20,467 nt of DNA from JADGHQ01 sp045805385 (GCA_045805385.1 JBJMLG010000210.1:1-20467); one strand, 5' to 3'. Shown: positions 6,632 to 14,155, counted from the stretch's first letter. Notes: generated by a model from the sequence alone, not told the origin. Numbers and translations: made by a program.

Positions 6632-8050
6632 TCAGGAGGAGCCGGGGATCCTCACTGCCAGCAGCTGCCCGTCCTCGCCGCTCGAGCTGTTGGGCTCGAG
6701 GCTCGCCCCCGGCTGCGGCACCGTGCTCGAATGCGATTGCACGTCGAGCAGCCACCAGTCCTGGCCGAGCAGTTTCGAGGCATCGAGCACGCCGGAGCTC
6801 TCCCACTCGCCCGGCAGCGTGCCGTCGGGCGTGGCCACGCGTGCCACCGGCGTCAGCGTCTTGTCGCCGAGGTCGTACGTGATCACGCGGCCGTAGCCGC
6901 CCGCCACGCTCGCGGGCCGGTTCTCGGCGTTGCGGTCCTCCTGGATGACCATCGTGGAATCGGACACGTCGATGTTGTCCGGGTTCACGATGTCGTCGCC
7001 GTGATCGCCGTCGAGCAGCACCTTCAGGGACGCGGTCGGGTAGGTGGACGGATCACTCGCATCGAACTGCGACCAGTCGAAGCCGTTATCCAGCCGCAGC
7101 TGGTAGAGCCGGCCCTTCTGCGTCTGCGCCCCGAGCGCGCCGGTGTCGTCGAAGTAGAGCGTGCGGTCGCTCGTCTTCGACTGCGCCACATCCTCCAGCC
7201 GCGTGAAGTCGAACGCGCCCTTGGCCTGCGCCGCGTTCTCCAGCGTGGCGGCGTTGGCGTTCTCCGTCCGTGTGAGCGGCACGAAACGCCCGGCCAGCGA
7301 GCTGTCGCTCTTGTGGACGTCGCTGGTGGAGTCCGCCGAACCGTCGGCTTTCCACACGAACAGCTGGCCGTTGCCCTCGATCGCGTCCTTGTACGTAGGT
7401 GCGAAGTAGGCGTACAGCTGTGACTTGTCGGCCGAGCCGTCCTCGGTCGAAACGAACGCGCCGTACGGCAGACCGGTGATCGGAGCGACGTTCTCGTGGT
7501 CGAAGTAACCGAAGTGGTTCGTCTCGCGAACGCGATCGGTCTGCGCGTTGATTGCGACCGAACGGCCCGGCGTGTTCTCCTCACCGGTGAAGTACCACGG
7601 CACTCCACCGATCTTGGCGAGCGTGGCCGAGCAGAAGCGCTTGTAGCCCTCGCTGCCGTCCAGCACGTACTCGGCGCGCGTCACGCCGCGGCTCTTGCGG
7701 TCCAGAACGAGATGCGAGATGCGCGCGTTCGACGGCGTGCCCTGCAGCTCGTTGTTCAGCAGCAGGTCGACGGTGGACTTGCTGGAGCGGAACGCCCCGA
7801 TGCCGTCCGGGATACCCGACATCTGATAGGCGCCGGTCGTGTCTCCGGCCGAATCGCCGCCGACGATGTCGGAGGCCGACAGGATCGGGTCGATCTGCAC
7901 GCCCGGCGCGAGCTTCACCAGCTGCGCGGGCCGGTCGGTCGCGACTGGAGTTACGTCCGTGTCTTCGTCTGCCTGCGCCACCGCCGCTGCGGCCGCCGCC
8001 AGCGGCACGGCGACGAGCAGGGCGGCAAGGCGGGTCCTTCTCGGCTTCAT
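6632..8050 (-). CDS. Secreted PhoX-like (DUF839) protein, putative alkaline phosphatase
   Basis: This 472-residue exported protein starts at ATG 8050 with a strong ribosome binding site (GAAGGAG) 5 bases upstream. Residues 1-27 form a signal peptide (MKPRRTRLAALL..., AVAQA|DED); the RR pair leaves Tat export possible but the motif is weak. The body matches the DUF839/PhoX beta-propeller family: LLLNNELQGTPSNARISHL, GYKRFCSATL then GGVPWYFTGEE (Cys and Glu at positions like the PhoX metal-site Cys and Glu), FDHENVAPITGLPYGAFVSTED, and NPDNIDVSDSTMVIQEDRN. In characterised PhoX these residues help bind Fe/Ca and phosphate. Phosphomonoesterase activity is a family-level inference, as many DUF839 proteins are untested. 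It is divergent from the PEBP gene and followed by the hairpin at 6580-6607. Confidence 0.8.
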   Translation of the reverse strand: MKPRRTRLAALLVAVPLAAAAAAVAQADEDTDVTPVATDRPAQLVKLAPGVQIDPILSASDIVGGDSAGDTTGAYQMSGIPDGIGAFRSSKSTVDLLLNNELQGTPSNARISHLVLDRKSRGVTRAEYVLDGSEGYKRFCSATLAKIGGVPWYFTGEENTPGRSVAINAQTDRVRETNHFGYFDHENVAPITGLPYGAFVSTEDGSADKSQLYAYFAPTYKDAIEGNGQLFVWKADGSADSTSDVHKSDSSLAGRFVPLTRTENANAATLENAAQAKGAFDFTRLEDVAQSKTSDRTLYFDDTGALGAQTQKGRLYQLRLDNGFDWSQFDASDPSTYPTASLKVLLDGDHGDDIVNPDNIDVSDSTMVIQEDRNAENRPASVAGGYGRVITYDLGDKTLTPVARVATPDGTLPGEWESSGVLDASKLLGQDWWLLDVQSHSSTVPQPGASLEPNSSSGEDGQLLAVRIPGSS

Positions 8051-8109
8051 CGTTCTCCTTCCGGTGTCTCAATCTGCCGCGCGGGATTCCGCCCGAAATG
8101 AAGGCGGCG

Positions 8110-8115
8110 TATGTT
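8110..8115 (+). promoter_or_regulatory. -10 element TATGTT for PEBP leader
   Basis: TATGTT is followed by 8 bases and a GTG at 8124 that opens a 15-codon frame. By the spacing seen elsewhere, transcription would start near 8122-8124, giving an 80-base leader before the PEBP ATG at 8205. Confidence 0.45.
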
Positions 8116-8123
8116 GCTGCCGC

Positions 8124-8171
8124 GTGAAGAAGCTGAGTCCATTCGGTGACCTACCCGCTCGTTCCGGGTAG
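8124..8171 (+). CDS. Putative 15-residue leaderless leader peptide upstream of PEBP gene
   Basis: GTG 8124 opens a frame reading MKKLSPFGDLPARSG followed by TAG at 8169-8171. The GTG is 8 bases after a -10-like TATGTT and would be translated leaderless. The last seven codons coincide with the hairpin at 8151-8171, so a translating ribosome would disrupt that hairpin. The peptide has no run of a single amino acid of the kind found in classical attenuators. Coding is inferred, not proven. Confidence 0.35.
   Translation: MKKLSPFGDLPARSG
8151..8171 (+). promoter_or_regulatory. Hairpin in PEBP 5' leader
   Basis: CTACCCG (8151-8157) pairs with CGGGTAG (8165-8171) around a 7-base loop, a perfect 7-bp stem. 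It ends exactly at the stop codon of the 15-codon leader frame and 33 bases before the PEBP start. No U-tract follows, so it is not a classical terminator. Confidence 0.4.
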
Positions 8172-8204
8172 CCGAGGCGACTCTCAGCCGACAAGGAGGA
8201 GCGA

Positions 8205-8831
8205 ATGCAGATCGAAGTTGACGGCTTCGCCAACGGAGAGCAGATCCCCGAGCGCTTCGCGTTCGGCGCGCTGACCGACGACGGACCCGCTCCGGCGGGC
8301 GGCAACACGAGCCCGGCGATCCGCTGGTCCGGCGCGCCCGAGGGCACGCAGTCGTTTGTGCTGGTGGTGTACGACCCGGACGTCCCGCAGGACACGAGCA
8401 AGGTGGGAGTGGAGGGCGAGACGATCGGCGAGGACGAGCCGCGCCGCGACTTCGCGCACTGGCTTGTGGTCGACATCCCGCCGGACGTGAGCGAGGTGCC
8501 CGAGGGCGCGGGGTCGAGCGAGATCACGCAGCGCGGCAAGCCGGTCGGCGAGACGAGCTTCGGCGGCGTGAGCGGCGCCAACGACTACACGGGCTTCATG
8601 GCGGGCGACCCCGACATGGCGGGGACGTACGGCCACTACGACGGCCCATTCCCGCCGCCGAACGACGAGGCGATCCACCACTACCACTTCGCGGTCTACG
8701 CGCTCGACACCGCGAACACCGGGCTGTCCGGCGACTTCGGACTGGACGATGTGCGCGGCGCGATCGACGGCCACGTACTCGACCAGGCCGAGCAAGTGGG
8801 CACCTACACGCTGAACGCGGACAGGCGCTGA
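8205..8831 (+). CDS. YbhB/YbcL-family Raf-kinase-inhibitor-like (PEBP) protein
   Basis: A 208-residue cytoplasmic PEBP-family protein from ATG 8205, preceded by AAGGAGGA at ideal spacing. Ligand-pocket motifs of bacterial PEBPs are visible: SPAIRWSGAPEGTQSFVLVVYDPD with DPD at 57-59, FAHWLVVDIP with His85-Trp86, YDGPFPPP (145-152) and HHYHFAVYALD (158-168). The insert at about 60-82 (KVGVEGETIGEDEP) is longer and more acidic than in YbhB. The family binds anionic phosphate-like ligands; the bacterial role is unknown, so no specific function is claimed. A 15-codon leader frame and hairpin lie upstream. The gene may be read into the EamA permease 32 bases downstream. Confidence 0.92.
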   Translation: MQIEVDGFANGEQIPERFAFGALTDDGPAPAGGNTSPAIRWSGAPEGTQSFVLVVYDPDVPQDTSKVGVEGETIGEDEPRRDFAHWLVVDIPPDVSEVPEGAGSSEITQRGKPVGETSFGGVSGANDYTGFMAGDPDMAGTYGHYDGPFPPPNDEAIHHYHFAVYALDTANTGLSGDFGLDDVRGAIDGHVLDQAEQVGTYTLNADRR

Positions 8832-8863
8832 CCGGTTTCGGGCGCGCTGGGCGTTACAAGCGC

Positions 8864-9841
8864 ATGAGAGCCCTCCGGCGCGGGCCGGGACCGCGTCCCT
8901 GGCAGCTCGAGTTCGCGCTGCTCACCGCGGTATGGGGAGGGAGCTTCCTCTTCATCAAGGTCGCGGTGAAGCACTTCGCGCCCGTCGACGTGGCGCTCGG
9001 CCGAGTTGCGCTCGGCGCCGCCGTGCTACTGATCGCGTTGGCGGTGCAGCGCACGCGCATGCCGCAGGGACGCGAGGTGTGGGGCCACCTGTTCGTGGTC
9101 GGGCTCCTCGGCAACGCGATCCCGTTCACGCTGCTCGGCTACGGCGAGGAGCGCATCTCGTCCGTACTCGCCGGCATCTGGAACGCGACCACGCCGCTCC
9201 TCACGATGCTCGTCGCCATCGCGATGCTGCCCGACGAGCGGCCCACCCCTCGTCGCGTCGCCGGGCTCCTGGCCGGTTTTGGCGGGGTGATCGTCGTGCT
9301 CGGTCCCTGGCGGAGCCCGGGCGGCAGCGAGCTCCTCGGCCAGCTCATGTGCCTCGGCGCCGCGGCCTGTTACGGGATCGCGTTCCCGTACACGCGGCGC
9401 TTCCTCGCGCACCGGCCGGACTCGGGCATGGCGCTGTCGGCAGGGCAGCTCACCTGCGCGAGCCTGCAGCTCGCCGTCGCGACCGCGTTTATCGGCGGCG
9501 CGCCGCACGGCGTGAACTCGCAGGCCGTCGGCAGCATCCTCGCGCTCGGCGTGTTCGGCACGGGGATCGCCTACATCCTCAACTACGCCGTGCTGCGCCA
9601 GGCGGGCGCCACGACCGCGTCGACCGTCACCTACGTCGTCCCGATCTGGTCAACGCTCCTCGGAGTCACCGTGCTCGGCGAGGGCCTCACCTGGAACGAG
9701 CCGCTCGGCGCCGCAATCGTCCTCACCAGCGTGGCCGTGTCGCAGGGGCTAGTGAATCGCGCCGGACGCCGTGAGCGCCAGCACCAGCGTGCCCAGGGCG
9801 AGGCGGTAGATCACGAACGGGCGCACCGTGTGCGTGGATAG
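8864..9841 (+). CDS. EamA/DMT-superfamily permease with tail overlapping uppP
   Basis: This 325-residue membrane protein starts at ATG 8864. It has about ten hydrophobic segments arranged as two EamA repeats (about 15-140 and 160-298). Repeat-1 signature WGGSFLFIKVAVKHFAPVDVALGRV and repeat-2 signature GTGIAYILNYAVLRQAGATTASTVTYVVPIWSTLLGVTVLGE are typical of drug/metabolite transporters. Substrate unknown. The family normally ends shortly after the last helix (GAAIVLTSVAVSQGLVN). Here a further 25-30 hydrophilic residues rich in Arg, Gln and His are read antisense to the end of uppP. The 93-base convergent overlap is unlike the other convergent pairs here, which touch or nearly touch at their stops. 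No Shine-Dalgarno sequence is obvious. Confidence 0.88.
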   Translation: MRALRRGPGPRPWQLEFALLTAVWGGSFLFIKVAVKHFAPVDVALGRVALGAAVLLIALAVQRTRMPQGREVWGHLFVVGLLGNAIPFTLLGYGEERISSVLAGIWNATTPLLTMLVAIAMLPDERPTPRRVAGLLAGFGGVIVVLGPWRSPGGSELLGQLMCLGAAACYGIAFPYTRRFLAHRPDSGMALSAGQLTCASLQLAVATAFIGGAPHGVNSQAVGSILALGVFGTGIAYILNYAVLRQAGATTASTVTYVVPIWSTLLGVTVLGEGLTWNEPLGAAIVLTSVAVSQGLVNRAGRRERQHQRAQGEAVDHERAHRVRG

Positions 9842-10570
9842 GTAGCGGAGGAGGAACGCGATCGACCAGTAGCCGACGACGAACGCGAAGACCGTCGACA
9901 CGGCGAGCGCGCCGTAGGACGCGGCCTGCTTGTCGCCCGCGTGGCCGGCGAACTCGAACAGCCCGCTCAGCACGATCGCAGGCACAGACAGCAGGAACGA
10001 GTAGCGCGCGGCGTCCTCGCGGCGGAGGCCACGGAACAGGCCTGCCGAGATCGTCGCCCCCGAGCGCGACACGCCGGGGATCAGCGCGAGCGCCTGGGCG
10101 AAGCCGATCGCGGCGGCGTCCGTGCCATCCAACTGCTCGATGGTGCGCCGCTTCGACCCGGCCGCCTCGGCGCGGCCCATGACGAGGCCGACGACGATCA
10201 GAGCGGCACCGATCAGGTAGAGGTCGCGCGCTCCGCTCTCGATCTGGTCCTTGAAGATGAGGCCGAAGATCCCGATCGGGATCGTGCCGAAGAAGATGAA
10301 CCAGCCGAGCCGCGCGTCCTGGTCGGCTCGGCGACGCTGCGGCTCGCGGAGGCTGCGGAGCCATGCGGTCGCGATCCGCCACAGGTCGGCGCGGAAGTAG
10401 ATGAGCACGGCGAGCGTCGTGCCCAGCTGCACCACGGCGGTGAAAGCCGCACCCGGATCGTCCCAGCCCACGAAGGCGGGGACGATGCGCAGGTGTCCGG
10501 TGCTCGAGATCGGCAGGAACTCGGTGAGCCCCTGGACGACCCCGAGCACGATCGCCTCGAAAGCGCTCAT
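9749..10570 (-). CDS. uppP: Undecaprenyl-diphosphate phosphatase (BacA/UppP)
   Basis: This 273-residue integral membrane enzyme is of normal family length. It dephosphorylates undecaprenyl pyrophosphate to recycle the lipid carrier for peptidoglycan and other wall polymers; overproduction gives bacitracin tolerance. Motif 1 QGLTEFLPISSTGHL (residues 13-27, with Glu17, Ser22-Ser23 and His26) and motif 2 PGVSRSGAT (165-173, Arg169) are both intact. About eight membrane segments are visible, with the last (YRLALGTLVLAL) ending just before the stop. ATG 10570 gives the canonical N-terminus MSAFEAIVLGVVQGLTEF. A -10-like TAGCCT is 10 bases upstream and no Shine-Dalgarno sequence is present. Its last 93 bases are also read by the permease on the other strand. 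Confidence 0.97.
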   Translation of the reverse strand: MSAFEAIVLGVVQGLTEFLPISSTGHLRIVPAFVGWDDPGAAFTAVVQLGTTLAVLIYFRADLWRIATAWLRSLREPQRRRADQDARLGWFIFFGTIPIGIFGLIFKDQIESGARDLYLIGAALIVVGLVMGRAEAAGSKRRTIEQLDGTDAAAIGFAQALALIPGVSRSGATISAGLFRGLRREDAARYSFLLSVPAIVLSGLFEFAGHAGDKQAASYGALAVSTVFAFVVGYWSIAFLLRYLSTHTVRPFVIYRLALGTLVLALTASGAIH

Positions 10571-10580
10571 AAGCGGCGGC

Positions 10581-10586
10581 AGGCTA
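10581..10586 (-). promoter_or_regulatory. -10 element TAGCCT for uppP
   Basis: TAGCCT on the minus strand lies 10 bases before the uppP ATG, implying a leader of at most a few bases. The same hexamer is used 7 bases before GTG 13199. Confidence 0.45.
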
Positions 10587-10620
10587 CACGCCGCACTTCC
10601 GCCGATGCTGTCCCCGCGAT

Positions 10621-10626
10621 TAGGAT
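10621..10626 (+). promoter_or_regulatory. -10 candidate TAGGAT for the GMC oxidoreductase gene
   Basis: TAGGAT, identical to the meaB -10 candidate, lies 33 bases before ATG 10660. It would give a leader of about 25 bases that contains the GAGGAGAGG ribosome binding site. No clear -35 box. Confidence 0.4.
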
Positions 10627-10659
10627 GACGCCCACGTCACGAGTAGAGGAGAGGCGAGC

Positions 10660-12642
10660 ATGGCGGTGATTGCAGGCGTGCTGAGCGAGACTCGGCGGCG
10701 CACACTCGAGGCTGTGTGCGACACGTTCGTGCCGGCCGTGGAAGCCGCCGACGCGGACGACACGATGCGTGCGTTCCTCGCCAGGTCCGCGAGTGACATC
10801 GGCGTGCCCGCGCAGATCGAGGGCCTGATGGCGCAGGCGATGATGCCGGAGGAGATCGAGGGAATGGGGCAGCTCCTCGACGGACTCGCCCAGCACGACT
10901 TCGCCGGCCTGCCTGTCGAGGCTCGGCTCGAGTTGCTGCGCCAGGTGATGGCCTCGAGCCAGGAGGCGAAGCTCGGGGTTCGCAGCCTCAAGGGGCTCAC
11001 GCAGATGTTCTTCTACGGCCTGCCCGACCCGCAGACCGGCCGCAACCCCAATTGGGACGCCATCGGCTATCCGGGGCCGGTGTCAGCCCCGCCTTCGCCG
11101 GAGCAGGCGCCGAAGACGATCGGCGTCGAGCAGCTCGGGCCGGGCGAGCACACCATTACCGCCGACGCGGTGGTGGTCGGCTCAGGCGCCGGCGGCAGCG
11201 TGATTGCCGCGGAGCTTCAGAAGGGCGGGAAGTCCGTCGTGGTGCTCGAGCAGGGCGCGTACCGCAACGAGTCCGACTTCCATCAGTACGAGGTGCCCGG
11301 CATGCTCGAGCTGTACCTCGGAGGCGGCCTGCTCGCCTCGGAGGACGGCTCGATCGCCGTGCTCGCGGGGTCCACGCTCGGCGGCGGGACCGTCGTGAAC
11401 TACATGAATTGCATCCGCACTCCCGAGCACATCCGGCGCGAGTGGGCCAAGCACGGGATCGACGGCATCGATCAGCTCGACTACGAGCAGCACATCGACG
11501 CGATCTGGCAGCGCCTGCAGGTGAACGACGAGGCGACCTCGCAGAACCGCCCGCACCGCAAGCTGATCGACGCGATCGAGAAGAACGGCATGGGCTGGAA
11601 GCCGATTACTCGGAACGTCGACAAGCAGTGCGACGACCCCCGCGTGTGCGGCTACTGCGCGGCGGGCTGCCAGAAGGGCTGCAAGCAGTCGACGACGAAG
11701 ACCTTCCTCCAAGACGCGTCGGACGCGGGCGCGCGCTTCGTGGTGGGCGCGCGTGCCGAGCGGATCCTGGTCGACGCCGGGCGGGCGAAGGGCGTGGAGG
11801 CGACGGTCACGCTCGCCGACGGGCAGACGGCGAAGCTCACCGTCGAGGCGCCGGCGGTCGTGGTTGCGGCGGGCGCTGTCGAGTCGCCCGCGCTGCTTCT
11901 GCGGTCGGGCATCGGCGGCCCGGCTGCAGGCAAGCATCTGCGCCTGCATCCGGCGTGCGTGGTCGAAGGCGTCTACGACGAGCTGATCGAGGGCTGGATC
12001 GGCCAGATCCAGTCGGCGGTCTCGTACGTTTTCGCCGACTGCGAGGGTGAATGCGGCTTCCTGCTGGAGAGCTCGCCCACGCACCCCGGACTCACCGGAT
12101 CGACGTGGATCTTCCCGGACGGAGCCAGCGCGAAGCGCCACTTCGCCGAGAAGTTCCGCCACGTCGCGCCGTTCATCACCGTCGCGCGCGACCACGGCTC
12201 GGGCGAGGTCGTGCTCGATCCGTGGGGCCGCGCCCTCGTGCGCTGGTCGCTCACAGACGAGGTGGACAGGCGGCTCGTGGTGAAGGGGATGAAGGAGCTC
12301 GCGAAGCTCCACCGCGACGCCGGGGCGAAGGAGATCTTCACCACTCACAACGAGCCGCTTCACTGGCGTGAGGGCGAGGACTTTGGCCGCTTCCTCGAGC
12401 GGATCGAGGGCGCCTCCTACGAGCCGGCTGACTTCACGCTCTTCACGGCGCACCAGATGGGCTCGTGCCGGATGGGCTCGGACCCGGAGGAGTCGGTCGC
12501 GACCGGCCGGGGCGAGCTGCACGACACGAAGGGCGTGTGGATCGGCGACGGCAGTGCGTTTCCCACGGCTCCCGGCGTCAACCCGATGGTGTCGATCATG
12601 GCGCTGGCGCACCGCACGGCGCGCAACATGCTCGCCGCCTAG
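10660..12642 (+). CDS. GMC-family FAD oxidoreductase, long-chain fatty alcohol oxidase-like
   Basis: This 660-residue flavoenzyme starts at ATG 10660, preceded by GAGGAGAGG. Residues 1-165 are a helical N-terminal extension (LSETRRRTLEAVCDTFVPAV...) of the type found in long-chain alcohol oxidases. The FAD dinucleotide fold follows with VVVGSGAGGSVIAAEL (171-186) and LEQGAY, then AGSTLGGGTVVNYMNC (236-251). Residues 324-343 hold a Cys-rich segment, CGYCAAGCQKGCKQST (330-345 with Cys330, 333, 337, 341), characteristic of the FAO subgroup. The GMC C-terminal domain has HQMGSCRMG (598-606) with the probable catalytic His598, and NPMVSIMALAHR (641-652). It probably oxidises a primary or sterol-like alcohol to an aldehyde or ketone; oxidase versus dehydrogenase is not readable. 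No signal peptide. The stop shares CTAG with the convergent gene. Confidence 0.92.
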   Translation: MAVIAGVLSETRRRTLEAVCDTFVPAVEAADADDTMRAFLARSASDIGVPAQIEGLMAQAMMPEEIEGMGQLLDGLAQHDFAGLPVEARLELLRQVMASSQEAKLGVRSLKGLTQMFFYGLPDPQTGRNPNWDAIGYPGPVSAPPSPEQAPKTIGVEQLGPGEHTITADAVVVGSGAGGSVIAAELQKGGKSVVVLEQGAYRNESDFHQYEVPGMLELYLGGGLLASEDGSIAVLAGSTLGGGTVVNYMNCIRTPEHIRREWAKHGIDGIDQLDYEQHIDAIWQRLQVNDEATSQNRPHRKLIDAIEKNGMGWKPITRNVDKQCDDPRVCGYCAAGCQKGCKQSTTKTFLQDASDAGARFVVGARAERILVDAGRAKGVEATVTLADGQTAKLTVEAPAVVVAAGAVESPALLLRSGIGGPAAGKHLRLHPACVVEGVYDELIEGWIGQIQSAVSYVFADCEGECGFLLESSPTHPGLTGSTWIFPDGASAKRHFAEKFRHVAPFITVARDHGSGEVVLDPWGRALVRWSLTDEVDRRLVVKGMKELAKLHRDAGAKEIFTTHNEPLHWREGEDFGRFLERIEGASYEPADFTLFTAHQMGSCRMGSDPEESVATGRGELHDTKGVWIGDGSAFPTAPGVNPMVSIMALAHRTARNMLAA

Positions 12643-13091
12643 GAGCTGCGCACGCGAAGTGGATACGTGAGGGTCACCGTGCCCTTACCGGTCTGCACGC
12701 TCGCTTGGAGGACGAGTGGGTAGCCCACGGCCGCGCGCGGCCAGGTGAGCTTCGCCGCGAAGCGGCCGCCCGTGACCTCACCGTTGCCGATGTGGCCGAG
12801 CTTCTCGTCGAACCCCACGACATCGAACGAAACCTGGCCGCCGTCCGGTCCGCTCACCGCCGCCTGCCACGGCCGGCCCGCGACCGGGCTCGCTCCCGCG
12901 GCCGTGAGCTCGTAGCCGCCGCGCTTCGTGACCGCCGCCGGTGCGGCTGTAGCGGGCTGCTTGGGCTTCTTGCCCGCTCGGCGCAGGGCGCCGCCTGTGT
13001 CCACGCCGGTCGACACGACCACGCACACCGCGATCGCGAGCCAGCTGGCGCGCCTCACCCACTTCCGTGCCTGTGTGCGATCGATGCTCAT
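12639..13091 (-). CDS. Membrane-anchored protein with Ig-like beta domain, function unknown
   Basis: A 150-residue protein from ATG 13091 (MSIDRTQARKWVRRASWLAIAVCVVVSTGVD). It has a basic N-terminus, one hydrophobic segment at about 16-31 that is either a signal anchor or signal peptide, and a Lys/Pro/Ala-rich linker (about 40-58). A beta-rich domain of about 90 residues follows: GGYELTAAGASPVAGRPWQAAVSGPDGG, VSFDVVGFDEKLGHIGNGEVTGGRF, then AAKLTWPRAAVGYPLVLQASVQTGKGTVTLTYPLRV. That pattern resembles extracellular Ig-like or bacterial surface domains, but I cannot name the family. The frame extends to an upstream TTG/GTG-type start, but ATG 13091 gives a sensible signal anchor. It ends in a shared CTAG with the GMC gene and is divergent from the pilin-like gene. 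Confidence 0.6.
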   Translation of the reverse strand: MSIDRTQARKWVRRASWLAIAVCVVVSTGVDTGGALRRAGKKPKQPATAAPAAVTKRGGYELTAAGASPVAGRPWQAAVSGPDGGQVSFDVVGFDEKLGHIGNGEVTGGRFAAKLTWPRAAVGYPLVLQASVQTGKGTVTLTYPLRVRSS

Positions 13092-13185
13092 AGCCCCGCT
13101 ACGGGAAATCGGCCACGCGGGCCGCGGCTGAAGCGTTTGTCGCCGATTTGTCACGCAGCGCGCACACGCGTAACGCGGCCACGCA

Positions 13186-13191
13186 TAGCCT
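13186..13191 (+). promoter_or_regulatory. -10 element TAGCCT for leaderless GTG 13199
   Basis: TAGCCT is followed by exactly 7 bases and then GTG 13199, which decides in favour of this start over the in-frame TTG at 13148. No ribosome binding site precedes either. Confidence 0.5.
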
Positions 13192-13198
13192 CGCGCGC

Positions 13199-14149
13199 GT
13201 GTACCGGCAGAGCGATTCGGAGCGCGGACAGGCGACCATCGAGTGGATCGCGCTCGTGCTCCTCTGCGCGCTTGCTATGGCGGCGCTCGCCGCATTCGGA
13301 CCGCGGGTGGACGGACGCTCGCTCGGCGCGGCGCTGGCGCACGCGATCGCCTGCGGCGCACGCGGCGGCTGCGCCGGGGAGCGCAGTCCGCTGGCAGCCG
13401 CCTACGGCGCGCGCGACGCCGACCTGGTGCGCCGCTTCGCGCCCGGCCTGGTGTACGAGCCAGGCACGCGCGACGTCCCCGTGGACTGGCGCCGCTGCCG
13501 CTCGCGCAGCTGCTCGACGGCGGTCGACGAGCGCGGGCTCGACACCTCGCGCTCGCGCAGCGGGCAGCGGGCGACCGCGTTCACGCACGTCGTGCGGCGC
13601 GGTCGCTACACATACCTCCAGTACTGGCTCTACTACCCGGACTCGAACACCACCTGGGCGGCGTCCGACAAGCTCTGGGCGGCCGCCACCGCGCCGGCGC
13701 GGCTGTTCGGCCGCGCACCGCGCTATCCCGGCTATCACCGCGACGACTGGGAGGGGGTGGAGGTGCGCGTGGGGCCCGACGGGCGGGCCGCCATCCGCTC
13801 CACTGCGCACGGAGGCTGGCGCTGGTGCAAGCAGCGCCGCTGCGAGGGCGTGTGGGGCACGTTCACCGGCTGGTCACGTGTGTCGCGCGGCAGCCACGCG
13901 GGCCACATCCCGCTCGACTCCGAGCGCCACGGCGTGCGGGTCGGCGGCGGCGTCCCGTTCGTCCACGGCCGCAGCTACAGCTACGCGCCGCTCTACCCCG
14001 GGGCCGGGCTCGACGAGCGCACCACGGCCGCGCCCAGCCTGCGCCTCGTGCCGCTCGAGACCGTGCGCGGTCGCCGCGACGTGTTCCCGGACATCAGCCC
14101 GCCGTGGCGCAAACGCGCCTGGTCGCACCCGGAGAGCGACAGCTCGTGA
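13199..14149 (+). CDS. Prepilin-like signal fused to a VPS62/DUF946-like domain
   Basis: A 316-residue protein starting MYRQSDSERGQATIEWIALVLLC at GTG 13199. The N-terminus is a class III (type IV prepilin/TadE-like) signal: a short basic leader, Gly10 at -1, and QATIE with Glu15 at +5, running into a hydrophobic helix (about 14-34). Residues about 140-260 contain TYLQYWLYYPDSNTTW, YHRDDWEGVEVRVGPDG and SRGSHAGH. These resemble the QYWFFYPYN, HEGDWE and GSHA landmarks of the VPS62/DUF946 family. Five or six Cys residues sit in between. This suggests an extracellular, perhaps envelope-tethered protein displayed through the Tad/type IV secretion route; the biochemical role of the domain is unknown. 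It is followed 6 bases later by the convergent pepA stop. A frame start at TTG 13148 is possible but less likely. Confidence 0.6.
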   Translation: MYRQSDSERGQATIEWIALVLLCALAMAALAAFGPRVDGRSLGAALAHAIACGARGGCAGERSPLAAAYGARDADLVRRFAPGLVYEPGTRDVPVDWRRCRSRSCSTAVDERGLDTSRSRSGQRATAFTHVVRRGRYTYLQYWLYYPDSNTTWAASDKLWAAATAPARLFGRAPRYPGYHRDDWEGVEVRVGPDGRAAIRSTAHGGWRWCKQRRCEGVWGTFTGWSRVSRGSHAGHIPLDSERHGVRVGGGVPFVHGRSYSYAPLYPGAGLDERTTAAPSLRLVPLETVRGRRDVFPDISPPWRKRAWSHPESDSS

Positions 14150-14155
14150 AGGGCG

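Noticed and set aside
5421..6806. N-terminal extension of the acyl-CoA dehydrogenase to 6806
   Set aside because: The extra residues are antisense to the end of the PhoX-like gene's neighbourhood and hairpin, and family proteins begin at MDFDLTDEQ or a few residues before.
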